Origin: Pseudomonas capsici
Lineage (GTDB): Bacteria > Pseudomonadota > Gammaproteobacteria > Pseudomonadales > Pseudomonadaceae
DNA: 64,000 bases
Assembly (NCBI RefSeq): GCF_017165765.1
Contig: NZ_JAFGZD010000001.1
Coordinates: 62,001 to 126,000 of the forward strand
Direction of reading: 5' to 3'
This document shows, piece by piece, positions 50,999 to 59,183 of the stretch (position 1 is its first letter; each line of letters begins with the position of its first letter). A model generated the notes under the pieces. It was given only the letters and a program-made list of their open reading frames with translations, did not search any database and had not been told where the DNA came from. A program made the translations under genes and the position numbers.

Positions 50999-51006
50999 AA
51001 GTAACC

Positions 51007-51819
51007 TCAGTTTGCGAGTTTGAAGGAGAGAGGGACGTTGACCCAGCCATCCGTGGCGACTTCTCCACGCTTGGCGGGCATAAATGTCCACTGATTGACG
51101 GCTTTGATAGCGGCCTGGTCCAGGCTGTCGAATCCGCTTGAAGTTAATATCTGAACCTGCTCCGGGCGACCGTCCGCCCGGACGTGCACCTTCAGCACCA
51201 CCACACCTTGCTGGCGCAAGCGGGCAGCAACGGGCGGATAAGTCGGTGCCGGGTTGTTCAGGTACCCTGCGCGTCCGTAGGGGCCTACCAGCGCCGGTTC
51301 AGTGGCGGAGGAGGGAGGCTTGCCCGGGACCGTCTGTGGTGGTTGCGCCGACTCTTTAACGGGTTGCTCGGTCGGTTGTGCGGGGGACGGCGTCTTGTTC
51401 GCTATCGCGATTTTTTTCGGTGCCTGCGTGGGTGCTGGTTTAGGTTTTGGTTTTTGAGGTGCAGGTGTTTCAACGGGCTTTGGACTCTGGGGGGCAGGGG
51501 TAGCCGCCGCAGGTTCTGTTGGCGCGGATGAGCTCATCGGGGGCGCGACGGGAGGTGCCACCAATTGCATTACTACTGGCGCTGGTGGTGGGGTGGTTGC
51601 AATGTCGGCGGGGCTTTGTATCAGGAGCCAAGCCACCAAGCCGTGGACACCGATCGTCAGAAACAGACACAACAGAGTGTCCCTGCCCAAGTGTCCAGGC
51701 ATGGAAATCGCGGGCAGTTTGATTGAACAGCCTGTGGCCCGAACGGCAATCGCGTCAGGCATCAGAGGCTCTAGATAATAATCCGGGCTTGGGCGCCGAC
51801 GTACGCTAAACGATGACAT
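51007..51819 (-). CDS. tonB: TonB energy-transducing protein
   Basis: The 270-residue protein has a cytoplasmic tail of about 45 residues, one helix (LLCLFLTIGVHGLVAWLLI, with the conserved His), a long Pro/Lys/Ala-rich periplasmic linker (about 70-175) and a C-terminal TonB domain (NPAPTYPPVAARLRQQGVVVLKVHVRADGRP). It lies 35 bases after the DUF1868 gene and is dedicated to this operon's receptor. The N-terminal tail is somewhat long, so a start at an internal Met is possible. Confidence 0.9.
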   Translation of the reverse strand: MSSFSVRRRPSPDYYLEPLMPDAIAVRATGCSIKLPAISMPGHLGRDTLLCLFLTIGVHGLVAWLLIQSPADIATTPPPAPVVMQLVAPPVAPPMSSSAPTEPAAATPAPQSPKPVETPAPQKPKPKPAPTQAPKKIAIANKTPSPAQPTEQPVKESAQPPQTVPGKPPSSATEPALVGPYGRAGYLNNPAPTYPPVAARLRQQGVVVLKVHVRADGRPEQVQILTSSGFDSLDQAAIKAVNQWTFMPAKRGEVATDGWVNVPLSFKLAN

Positions 51820-51854
51820 GGACAGGCTCGCTGTAAAGGCTTGGGTAGACGCTG

Positions 51855-52667
51855 TTAAAGCGTTGCAGGACGCTGGCCTATGGCGAACTTGTCGTCAAAA
51901 GCCAACATATCGTTAAAGGTACAAAAGCGAGGGCTTTCCAACGTCAGAACACTTAATGTTTTCTTCAGATAAGCTCTGCAACTTTGTTGAACGAGCTCGT
52001 AGTCTTGGATTTGTTGAGCGTTCATCCACTTCACGAGATAGCCCAGCGTGATGTGAAATCCATAATCATCATGATGGGGTGAGCGAATCCCCAGGCAGTT
52101 GGCTAACCGATCTCGCACATCATTAAGTTTTTGAGTCTCGTGACTATTGGCAGGGACCAACCGCACTGTTGCACCGCTGTCCTTGTAAACATTGAAGTCA
52201 TCGATGTGCATCTGTATCTGGAAATTCTCTTCAATAAAGAAATTCTTCAACCGCGCAGTGAAATATTGTGTGCAGGCTTGGATGGGCGCATTGCTGGGGA
52301 CTTCACTTGGCCAGAACGGTGCCTTGCGTTTTTCGTCAATAACACCTTCAAAGACGGTCATGTGATAGCTGGAAGGCGGCAGCAGGCTCAAGCATTGACT
52401 GAACTCGTAATTGGCCAAGGTATTCCTGACGACGGTGAGCGCCTCGTTCAGAGGTGTGCGCAACGGTATCTGACTGATAATGGTGTTGCCGGCGAACGGT
52501 CGTGCTGTACCGTCTTCATAGAATTTACGGTTAACGTCGTAAGGTTTTTCGCTGTCGCCCTCGGTGGGGAGGGGAAGGGTAGACGCCGGCGAAGAGGCAA
52601 ACGCGACGCTGGCTGTCATGACGCATGATTGCAGCAAGAAGGCGCGGCGCGTGTTGACGTTCATCAT
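51855..52667 (-). CDS. Exported DUF1868 / 2H-phosphoesterase-family protein
   Basis: The 270-residue protein has two H-x-T motifs, YHMTVFEG and FHITLGYL, which define the 2H phosphoesterase fold. It also has the DUF1868 opening KFYEDGTARPFAGNTIIS. 2H enzymes open cyclic phosphodiesters or cleave related phosphoesters. The N-terminus NTRRAFLLQ followed by a hydrophobic stretch is a twin-arginine signal, so it should act folded in the periplasm. The start at 52667 was chosen for its GGA site; ATGs at 52685 and 52664 are alternatives. It is the first gene of the PhoB/LacI-controlled operon. Confidence 0.82.
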   Translation of the reverse strand: MMNVNTRRAFLLQSCVMTASVAFASSPASTLPLPTEGDSEKPYDVNRKFYEDGTARPFAGNTIISQIPLRTPLNEALTVVRNTLANYEFSQCLSLLPPSSYHMTVFEGVIDEKRKAPFWPSEVPSNAPIQACTQYFTARLKNFFIEENFQIQMHIDDFNVYKDSGATVRLVPANSHETQKLNDVRDRLANCLGIRSPHHDDYGFHITLGYLVKWMNAQQIQDYELVQQSCRAYLKKTLSVLTLESPRFCTFNDMLAFDDKFAIGQRPATL

Positions 52668-52720
52668 GAGATTAATTCCATTCATGCTGGGTTGCCAGAG
52701 CTTGAAAATCAGTAACCGGA

Positions 52721-52742
52721 AAAATTAGAACGTTCTAATTTT
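52721..52742. promoter_or_regulatory. LacI-type operator, 22-bp perfect palindrome
   Basis: A perfect 22-bp palindrome with core TTAGAACGTTCTAA and the central CG typical of LacI-family operators. It begins where transcription from the -10 at 52748-52753 would start, so a bound repressor would block initiation. The lacI gene at the end of the same operon is the likely partner. Confidence 0.75.
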
Positions 52743-52747
52743 CAGCT

Positions 52748-52781
52748 AACCTAGCGCGTTTTTATGACGAAGAAATGACAT
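52748..52781 (-). promoter_or_regulatory. PhoB-dependent promoter of the DUF1868-TonB operon
   Basis: On the minus strand ATGTCAT-TTCT-TCGTCAT (52764-52781) has the 7-4-7 Pho-box form. A -10 element TAGGTT (52748-52753) follows after exactly ten bases. A further GTCAT lies nine bases upstream. The layout is the same as at the phytate operon. Confidence 0.65.
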
Positions 52782-52859
52782 TCATGACGATTTGAGCGTG
52801 GCTTTTGAACCTTCGCGGACTGAGTCCTGGTTCTGGCAGGTCCAAGCGGCAATCCGGTA

Positions 52860-53130
52860 TCAGTTCAATGCAGGCGTCCCATACTCGACGTCTTGCATCT
52901 GATTCATTTTGAAACTCAGCAGTAATGAGCGAAGTTCTGCAGGGCGCTCGAGCTTGGGCAGAATCGGGATATCCGGATCGTTGAGTGATTGTTGTACGTA
53001 TTGCAACTCATGGCCGGTAATCACAATGGCGGGTATCCGACGGCCTTGCAGTTCGCGCAGATAGCAATACTGTCGGCGCCGGTCGCGGCGCGATCAAGAT
53101 CAAAGTCGGTGACGACAAGGTCGTAATCAA
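52860..53130 (-). pseudogene. Fragment of a response-regulator receiver domain
   Basis: On the minus strand one frame gives VDYDLVVTDFDLDRAATGADSI, with the phosphoacceptor Asp region. The adjacent frame continues with a strand and helix including IPAIVITGHELQYVQQSL and IPILPKLERPAELRSLLLSF, the end of a receiver domain. The frame break and lack of any upstream kinase show it is the decayed tail of a hybrid histidine kinase. The sequence from 53140 to 53600 contains no recognisable gene. Confidence 0.6.
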
Positions 53131-53361
53131 CCCGAGTCTTGGGAATTGCTGAAGCTGTTTGCACATCGCAGCCCGATTTTCGCAGCAGCACTCACGCCGA
53201 TCCTTGTATAGAACCGCACGATGGTTGCTCCACGTTCAGCGGCCGGTCCATTGGTGCTCGGACAATGCTCGTGAACTTTGAAAAAATCATGGTTCCCGGC
53301 GTATCGCCAAGGCATGTGCATCCAACGAGACAAAACAGGATCAGTAAAATATAGTCATAAT

Positions 53362-53382
53362 TAATACACCTATCGTGTATTA
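53362..53382. repeat. 8-bp-arm inverted repeat
   Basis: TAATACAC and GTGTATTA flank CTATC in an AT-rich stretch. It may be an operator left from a lost gene; no adjacent intact gene uses it. Confidence 0.4.
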
Positions 53383-53614
53383 GTATTCTCACCATTTGAA
53401 ACGAACCCGCGTGGCTACTCTAGGTTCGTACTCTTTCGATGGTGAGCTGATTCCATGTCAACCATGATATTGCCCCGCCGCCTACCGCCGCATGAGCGCT
53501 GCCCTTGGCCTGAGCCGCATGCTGCCATGCTTCTTGCCAAGCCATCGTCGCTGTTTGTAACGCACCACAGCGGTGTCATTCCGGAAGTATGGTCTGCCAC
53601 TGTGCCAGACCCCA

Positions 53615-53818
53615 AGGTGCAGACAAAGAAAAGCTCCTTGAGCGGCACTAGTGTGGCACCGTTGGTTTCACTGAGCAGCAATAGGGGGCGCGGTAGCGAT
53701 GTGCCCCCCAGAAAGTCGTCGCTGCGATCAATCAGCGTCCCAATTCAGGTGGCAATTGCCCACCAAACACCAGAGCCTGGGGGTCGAACAGACCTGCCAA
53801 GTCATTGACCAGGCTCTC
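53615..53818 (-). pseudogene. C-terminal remnant of a ROK-family regulator or kinase
   Basis: The minus strand reads SLVNDLAGLFDPQALVFGGQL, then after a one-base frame change TLIDRSDDFLGG and LPRPLLLLSETNGATLVPLKELFF. This is the typical end of ROK proteins (LVNLLDPEAIVFGG and the final PL-x-x-FF). The 5' portion is missing exactly where ugpB begins on the other strand, so the ugp operon appears to have replaced it. ROK repressors often neighbour sugar ABC importers. Confidence 0.6.
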
Positions 53819-55135
53819 ATGCCTTTCATCCATAAAATATTATCCATGCTGGCGCTGCTGTCACTCGCCACTCATACCCTGGCTGCATCAGCAGAGTTCT
53901 GGTATAGCCACGGCGGCGCGCCGGGTAGCGCCATCGTCGACCTGTGCAAAAGCTTCAATGCCAAACGTGATGAAGGTGATCGCCTGCACTGCATCCGTCA
54001 AGGAACCTACGAGCAGACCCTGCAGAAAACCGTGGCGGCTTATCGGGCCGGCTTAGGCCCCACGCTGGTGGAGATTTACGACGTTGCCACACCCGACATG
54101 TTGCTTGGTGGCGCCACCAAGGCTGTCGAGACCGTCATGGCCGATCACCAGAGGGCCTATTCCAGCGACACTTTCCTGCCCGTATTGCGACGCTATTACG
54201 CGGACAGTCACGGCCTTCTGGCGGCCCAGCCGTTCGCCGTCTCGACTGCCGTCCTTTACACCCATCGAAACGCTTTGGCCGCCGCAGGTATCAACGAGCC
54301 GCCCGCCACCTGGGAGGCGTTTGAGACTGCATTGCGTGGGTTGAAGAAAAGCGGTCATGCCTGCCCCCTCGCTACTGATTTTGCACCCTGGATCTGGCTG
54401 GAACAGACCAGTGCGGCACAAGGCACGGATGTTGCCCGGCGTATTGACGGGGCTGATCGTTACCAGTTCGACAAAGGCACGCACTTGCGCCTAATGAATG
54501 AACTTGCGCAATGGACCACTAAAGGACTGGTTCGATACGAGGATTCGACCCGCAGCGGTCAGCAGACGCTGGCATTCGCCAGCGATGAGTGCGCGATGCT
54601 GCTGGACTCGACCGGGGCATGGAATGTCATGCACGGTTCGCTCGAATCCGACATCGACGTCACACCGCTGCCGATCTACGCTAACTCCATTCGCAAGGCC
54701 AATGTCCCCGGTGGCTCTTCGCTGTGGGTGATGCGTGGGCATTCAGAGCAAGAGTATCGGTTAATTTCCGAATTCCTGACGTTCTTGCTGCTACCGGAAA
54801 ACCAACGGGTGTTTAGCGCAAGGACCGGCTACCTGCCGGTCACTCAGGCAACAGCTGCGACATTACTATCCAGTGAACAGAAGCCGTCAGCGGTGAAGGC
54901 AGGTTTGACTGCGCTCAATGATGCAGAAAAGCCACCTTCCACGCCCTTGCGGTCTGGCTTCATCACACAGATGCGCCTGATCTGGTCGCAAGAGATGGAA
55001 AACGCACTGGCAGGCCGACAAAGCGTTGATAGCGCGCTGCGCCAGTCAACAATGCGCGCCAACGAACTGCTGAGCGTGTTTCAACAAATGCACCAGGCTC
55101 AGGCCAACGACCCGACTCACGAGGCTACGCCATGA
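53819..55135 (+). CDS. ugpB: Glycerol-3-phosphate-type ABC transporter binding protein UgpB
   Basis: The 438-residue periplasmic protein has a signal peptide (LALLSLATHTLAASA region) and matches UgpB blocks: YEQTLQKTVAAYRAGLGPTLVEIYDV-type region (about residues 65-90), QPFAVSTAVLYTHRNAL, CAMLLDSTGAW and PGGSSLWVM. UgpB binds sn-glycerol-3-phosphate and glycerophosphodiesters. The start at 53819 gives a proper signal peptide; the longer open frame upstream is antisense to the ROK remnant. It begins a tightly packed ugpBAEC operon. No Pho box was found in its immediate upstream region, which is unusual for ugp. Confidence 0.9.
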   Translation: MPFIHKILSMLALLSLATHTLAASAEFWYSHGGAPGSAIVDLCKSFNAKRDEGDRLHCIRQGTYEQTLQKTVAAYRAGLGPTLVEIYDVATPDMLLGGATKAVETVMADHQRAYSSDTFLPVLRRYYADSHGLLAAQPFAVSTAVLYTHRNALAAAGINEPPATWEAFETALRGLKKSGHACPLATDFAPWIWLEQTSAAQGTDVARRIDGADRYQFDKGTHLRLMNELAQWTTKGLVRYEDSTRSGQQTLAFASDECAMLLDSTGAWNVMHGSLESDIDVTPLPIYANSIRKANVPGGSSLWVMRGHSEQEYRLISEFLTFLLLPENQRVFSARTGYLPVTQATAATLLSSEQKPSAVKAGLTALNDAEKPPSTPLRSGFITQMRLIWSQEMENALAGRQSVDSALRQSTMRANELLSVFQQMHQAQANDPTHEATP

Positions 55136-56025
55136 AATCCGGCGCGCATTTTCCACAACCGCGTCTGGCGCTGCTGTTCGCCCTGCCACAACTGCTGGCG
55201 CTCGGGCTGTTTTTTTATTGGCCTGCAGTCAAGGCACTCTGGTGGTCGTTTCATCTGGTACCGCCCTTCGGAGGTGAGAATATTTTTGTCGGCTTGAGCA
55301 ATTACTGGCGCGTTTTGAAAGACCCCGGCGTCCTTGCATCGCTGGGCTCGACGTTGGTCTTCAGTCTCTCGAGCGTGGTGCTTTCGATTCTCATTGCGCT
55401 TGTGTTGGCCTTATGCCTGGAGCTGAAATTGCGCGGCACCGCTATTTTTCGCAATCTACTGATCTGGCCATACGCGGTATCGGGCGCCACCATTGGTATC
55501 GTCTTTCATGTGTTGGCCAATCCGGTGATGGGTATTTTTGCTTGGCTCAACGCCATTGCACCGGATACCTGGGAACCCTATGCCAACCCGGTGCAGAGCA
55601 TGCTGTTGTTGATCATGGCCTATGCATGGTGCCTGGTGCCGTTCAATTTTGTGATGCTGGTCGCGAGCCTGAAATCGGTGCCGGACGATTACCTCGCCGC
55701 CGCAGCGCTGGACGGTGCCAGCCCATTGCGGCGCATGCTCGATATACAGTTGCCCCTGATTGCGCCGTATCTATTGTTCGTGTTCGTCATCGACCTGCTG
55801 GAAAGCCTGTCCAACAGTTTCGCACTGGTGCACACCCTGACCCAGGGTGGGCCGGGCGATACCACCAACGTGCTGGCCTACAAAATTTATACCGACGGTT
55901 TCATGGGGCTGGACCTGGCAGGCTCATCCACACTTTCGGTCCTCATGCTGCTGGCGGTCGTAGTATTGAGTGTTGCCCAGTTCAAGCTCATGTCTCATCT
56001 GAAGCGCCGCGGGGTCAAAGCATGA
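55132..56025 (+). CDS. ugpA: UgpA-type ABC permease
   Basis: The 297-residue protein has about six helices and the EAA loop LKSVPDDYLAAAALDGASPLRRM (about residue 183). The LFALPQLLALGLFFYWPAVKALWWSF opening and the LVHTLTQGGPGDTTNVLAYKIY segment match UgpA. It forms the channel with UgpE. Its ATG overlaps the ugpB stop, and its stop overlaps ugpE (ATGA). Confidence 0.92.
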   Translation: MKSGAHFPQPRLALLFALPQLLALGLFFYWPAVKALWWSFHLVPPFGGENIFVGLSNYWRVLKDPGVLASLGSTLVFSLSSVVLSILIALVLALCLELKLRGTAIFRNLLIWPYAVSGATIGIVFHVLANPVMGIFAWLNAIAPDTWEPYANPVQSMLLLIMAYAWCLVPFNFVMLVASLKSVPDDYLAAAALDGASPLRRMLDIQLPLIAPYLLFVFVIDLLESLSNSFALVHTLTQGGPGDTTNVLAYKIYTDGFMGLDLAGSSTLSVLMLLAVVVLSVAQFKLMSHLKRRGVKA

Positions 56026-56915
56026 TCGAGCACAACCGACTGCTCAACGCAGGCGCCTACCTGTTACTGACTCTGGGCCTGGTGTTTGCATTGGGGCCTT
56101 TGTATATGGCCGTTTGCTCAGCAACGGTCAGCAATTCGCAACTGTTCACTCAAGGTCTGGCAGTGGTCCCCGGGGACCAACTGCTGGTGAATCTGCAGCA
56201 AGTGACAGCGCGCATGGACTTGCTGCGTTTGCTGGGCAACAGCCTGCTGGTCGCGACATTGGTGGTCATCGGCAAGCTGACGCTGTCGGCGTTGACCGCT
56301 TTTGCGGTCGTGTACTTTCGCAGCCGTTATACCTCGGTGATTTTCTTCGCTGTTTTAGGTGCGTTATTGCTGCCGCTGGAAGTACGCATCATCCCTACCT
56401 ACGCCGTGGCCAGCGATCTTCTCGGTCCTTTTCGCAGCGTATTGCAATGGTTGGGAATCCAGTGTTTGCCGATACCGACGATCAACTTGCTGGACAGCTA
56501 CCCCGGCCTTGCCCTGCCACTTATTGCCTCGGCTACCGGTACGTTTCTGTTCCGACAGTTTTACCAGACACTGCCTGCCGAACTGGCCGAAGCCGCACGA
56601 ATGGATGGTGCCGGGCCGTGGCGATTCTTTATGGATATTTTGTTGCCTCTGTCGAAGACCAACTTCGCGGCGCTCGGCACTCTGGTGTTCATCGGGGCCT
56701 GGAAAGACTATCTGTGGCCATTGGTTGCGACCAATCGTGAGGATATGCGCACGCTGGTGCTGGGCGTCGCCAGCTTCCTGTCGACTGATGCCACTCAAAT
56801 CCCCGAATGGAACCTGCTGATGGCCGCCGCCGTAGTCAGCATGCTGCCCCCCATTCTCGTCATTGCTTTCATGCAGCGATGGTTCGTCAAAGGTCTGATT
56901 GGAGTCGGTAAATGA
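56022..56915 (+). CDS. ugpE: UgpE-type ABC permease
   Basis: The 297-residue protein has a MalG-type layout with LLPLEVRIIPTYAVASDL and the EAA loop LPAELAEAARMDGAGPWRFF (about residue 190), ending FVKGLIGVGK. The start at 56022 overlaps the ugpA stop; the much longer upstream open frame runs through ugpA and is not coding. It pairs with UgpA. Confidence 0.92.
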   Translation: MIEHNRLLNAGAYLLLTLGLVFALGPLYMAVCSATVSNSQLFTQGLAVVPGDQLLVNLQQVTARMDLLRLLGNSLLVATLVVIGKLTLSALTAFAVVYFRSRYTSVIFFAVLGALLLPLEVRIIPTYAVASDLLGPFRSVLQWLGIQCLPIPTINLLDSYPGLALPLIASATGTFLFRQFYQTLPAELAEAARMDGAGPWRFFMDILLPLSKTNFAALGTLVFIGAWKDYLWPLVATNREDMRTLVLGVASFLSTDATQIPEWNLLMAAAVVSMLPPILVIAFMQRWFVKGLIGVGK

Positions 56916-58018
56916 GCGCGCTCACCCCTATTGCATGCGCTCCGGATATCGCCCTCAAAGGTCTGCACAAAGCCTATGGTGCCGAGCCTGTTTTTCAAGG
57001 GCTCAACCTGTCCTTCAAGGCAGGCGAATTGAGCGTCATTCTCGGCCCGTCCGGCTGCGGCAAGTCCACCTTGCTGCGTCTGGTTGCGGGCCTGGAAAGT
57101 GTCAGCCAGGGCCAAGTTGTTATGGGAGGCCTTGACGTTACCCGGCTGCCGCCCAGGGAGCGCCGCTGCGCCATGGTGTTCCAGAATTACGCGCTCTATC
57201 CACACATGAGCGTCTCCGAAAACATAGGTTATGCGCTCAAGCTGGGAGGCGTTTCACGCAAGGACCGACAACTGCGCATTCAAGCCTGTGCCATCTCGCT
57301 GGGGCTGGAGGGCCTGCTACAACGCAAGCCCGCCGAACTCTCGGGGGGCCAGCGCCAGCGAGTGGCGATCGGACGTGCGCTGATTCGCAAGCCGCCAGTG
57401 CTGCTGTTCGATGAGCCTCTGTGCAATCTGGACAGCGCATTGCGTCATGAGATGCGTCTGTTAATCCGGCATCTGCATCAGCAGACCGGTGCCACGATCC
57501 TGTACGTCACCCACGATCAGACCGAAGCCATGACGCTCGCTGACCAAGTGATGATTCTCAACAAAGGCAGCGTCGAACAGGTGGGTACGCCTGCCGAGAT
57601 CTACGATCAACCGTCCAGCACATTTGTCGCCGGTTTCATCGGTAGCCCTCCCATGAATCTGCTGCCCGTGCACTGCCTGGAGGACAACTCCCTGATACTC
57701 GCGGACGGTCAACGCCTGCCTGTCAAGCTCGGCGTTGCCACTAGTCATGTGGGCAAATGGTTGCTAGGGCTGCGGCCTGAAGCCTTCACTCTTGATCAGC
57801 AAGGTGTCACGGCAACAGTGGAGTCCTCGGAAAGTCCGGGCAGCCATAGCCTGCTGTATTGCCAACTCGCAGGAACCCGCTGCGTTGTAAGTCTAGCCGG
57901 ACGCCAGCACCTGATACCTGGCACCCAGATTAAACTGGCAATCAACGCCACCCCGGTGTTGTTCGATATCCAGAGTGGTCAACGCCAGTTCGTCTCTTTT
58001 TCTCAACCCGCCAAGTAA
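56912..58018 (+). CDS. ugpC: UgpC-type ABC ATP-binding protein
   Basis: The 368-residue ATPase has Walker A GPSGCGKST, signature LSGGQRQ, Walker B VLLFDEPLCNLD and the MalK-type regulatory domain from about residue 240 (VAGFIGSPPMNLLPV, LLGLRPEAF). This matches carbohydrate-type (CUT1) ATPases and UgpC. The start overlaps ugpE (ATGA). The usual DEPLSNLD reads DEPLCNLD, a minor change that should not harm function. Confidence 0.92.
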   Translation: MSALTPIACAPDIALKGLHKAYGAEPVFQGLNLSFKAGELSVILGPSGCGKSTLLRLVAGLESVSQGQVVMGGLDVTRLPPRERRCAMVFQNYALYPHMSVSENIGYALKLGGVSRKDRQLRIQACAISLGLEGLLQRKPAELSGGQRQRVAIGRALIRKPPVLLFDEPLCNLDSALRHEMRLLIRHLHQQTGATILYVTHDQTEAMTLADQVMILNKGSVEQVGTPAEIYDQPSSTFVAGFIGSPPMNLLPVHCLEDNSLILADGQRLPVKLGVATSHVGKWLLGLRPEAFTLDQQGVTATVESSESPGSHSLLYCQLAGTRCVVSLAGRQHLIPGTQIKLAINATPVLFDIQSGQRQFVSFSQPAK

Positions 58019-58024
58019 CCGTCT

Positions 58025-58603
58025 ATGCCCATAAAGCCTCGCTTCGTCCGCTCGCCGCTGATCGTTCACCACGGCGCCAAGGCCTACGTGCAGGAAAGCA
58101 CTCTTTTAACCCTCGAAACAGCTGCTGAATGCGGCGTCCAGTAGGTTAAATAGATGTGAAAACTGACTCGCGACGCGCAGCCCATTGTCATTTATGACGA
58201 CCTGCTGGACCAAACTAGCAACGGAAGCGCTGCTGTGGTCCTGCATGATCTGGATGTCATTCGCACACTCGACGCGGGCAGTTGGTTCGCACCCGAATTC
58301 GCAGTTCTGCAGATCCCGACTTTCGAGGAGATCGTGGCCTGCGTCTTGCGCCTTAACCTAGGGCTACAGGTCGAACTCAAGCCCACCATTGGCGACGACA
58401 TCGAGACAGCGGAAGTCGTCATGCCAGTCCTCAAGCGACTATGGCCAGCCGATAACCACAAGCTGTTTGTATCCAGCTTTTCAGTGGGTTCACTCACCGC
58501 CGCACGCCGGTTACGGACCGACGTACCATTGGTCATTGCCTCAGTAGTCGCACCTGTGTTAGCAGGTGCTGTTGGTAGCAGCAATACTCTGAAGAAGACA
58601 TGA
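58025..58603 (+). pseudogene. ugpQ: Decayed ugpQ (glycerophosphodiester phosphodiesterase)
   Basis: The first segment (58025-58144) reads LIVHHGAKAYVQESTLLTLE, a GDPD start with HRGA changed to HHGA, and ends at a TAG. The domain resumes with QPIVIYDDLLDQTSNG, DLDVIRTLDAGSWFAPEF, IPTFEEIVACVLR and LGLQVELKPTIGDD, then runs out after RLRTDVPLVIASVV. The ELD metal-site block between the parts is lost and the HDD motif reads YDD. It sits six bases after ugpC, its normal operon place. The importer would therefore lack its own cytoplasmic diesterase. Confidence 0.85.
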
Positions 58604-58694
58604 AGTTTAAAAATGGTCGTTCTTGGCTCATGTTCAATCTAAAAATCTAAATAGAAAATGAAGCAAAAAACTAAGCTTGAAAAGTCGATGTCAG

Positions 58695-59183
58695 CTAAAG
58701 CATAGTTTGTCGGCTGTTGTGCCAATATAGATAGGCGAGCCCCACTGGAGCGATGAAGATTGCGAAGGACCAGCACATCGACATCGTTATCACTTTTGCT
58801 GCCAGCATAAATGCCGCATTTACAAAAAATATATTCCCGCCCATTATAAATCCAACCACGCGTTCGTAGAGAAAGCGCGAATAGGGGTAAAGCAACGTAT
58901 TAAAAAAAAGCAAGGCAATCATACCAGGATTGGCTGACATTCCTTTAGTTGAGCTTGACAGTACCCAAAGGATTCCCGCGGTAATCAGCGCCCCAAATAT
59001 GAGCTGCCGAGTATAGTAACTAGGGGGAAGGCCACCAAATGTTTTAAAGAAGAAAGATTGCATATAATCCTCTGGGTATGGGTGAGCAGCGAGGGACACC
59101 GGGCTTTGCAGCATCGCGGTGGAAATAATCGAAACTGCCAGCAGGGCGTTTGCGCGGGTTCGCCAGTGAGCAAGTGTATTCAT
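58695..59183 (-). CDS. Small exported/inner-membrane protein of unknown function
   Basis: The 162-residue protein has an N-terminal signal-like segment (ALLAVSIISTAMLQSPVSLA) and three further hydrophobic stretches (LIFGALITAGILWVL, MIALLFFNTLLY, MCWSFAIFIAPVGLAYLYW). No family was recognised. The start at 59183 overlaps the stop of the upstream small gene (ATGA), so the two are co-translated. Base composition is lower in GC than the core part of the window. The 58604-58694 gap is AT-rich and holds nothing recognisable. Confidence 0.65.
   Translation of the reverse strand: MNTLAHWRTRANALLAVSIISTAMLQSPVSLAAHPYPEDYMQSFFFKTFGGLPPSYYTRQLIFGALITAGILWVLSSSTKGMSANPGMIALLFFNTLLYPYSRFLYERVVGFIMGGNIFFVNAAFMLAAKVITMSMCWSFAIFIAPVGLAYLYWHNSRQTML

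Noticed and set aside
53400..53818. Pho box upstream of ugpB
   Set aside because: Isolated half-sites such as TGTCAT occur, but none pairs at 11-base spacing with a -10 at the right distance.
55413..56021. Long upstream extension of ugpE
   Set aside because: The extra residues run out of frame through ugpA and resemble nothing; the ATGA overlap at 56022 gives the right start.
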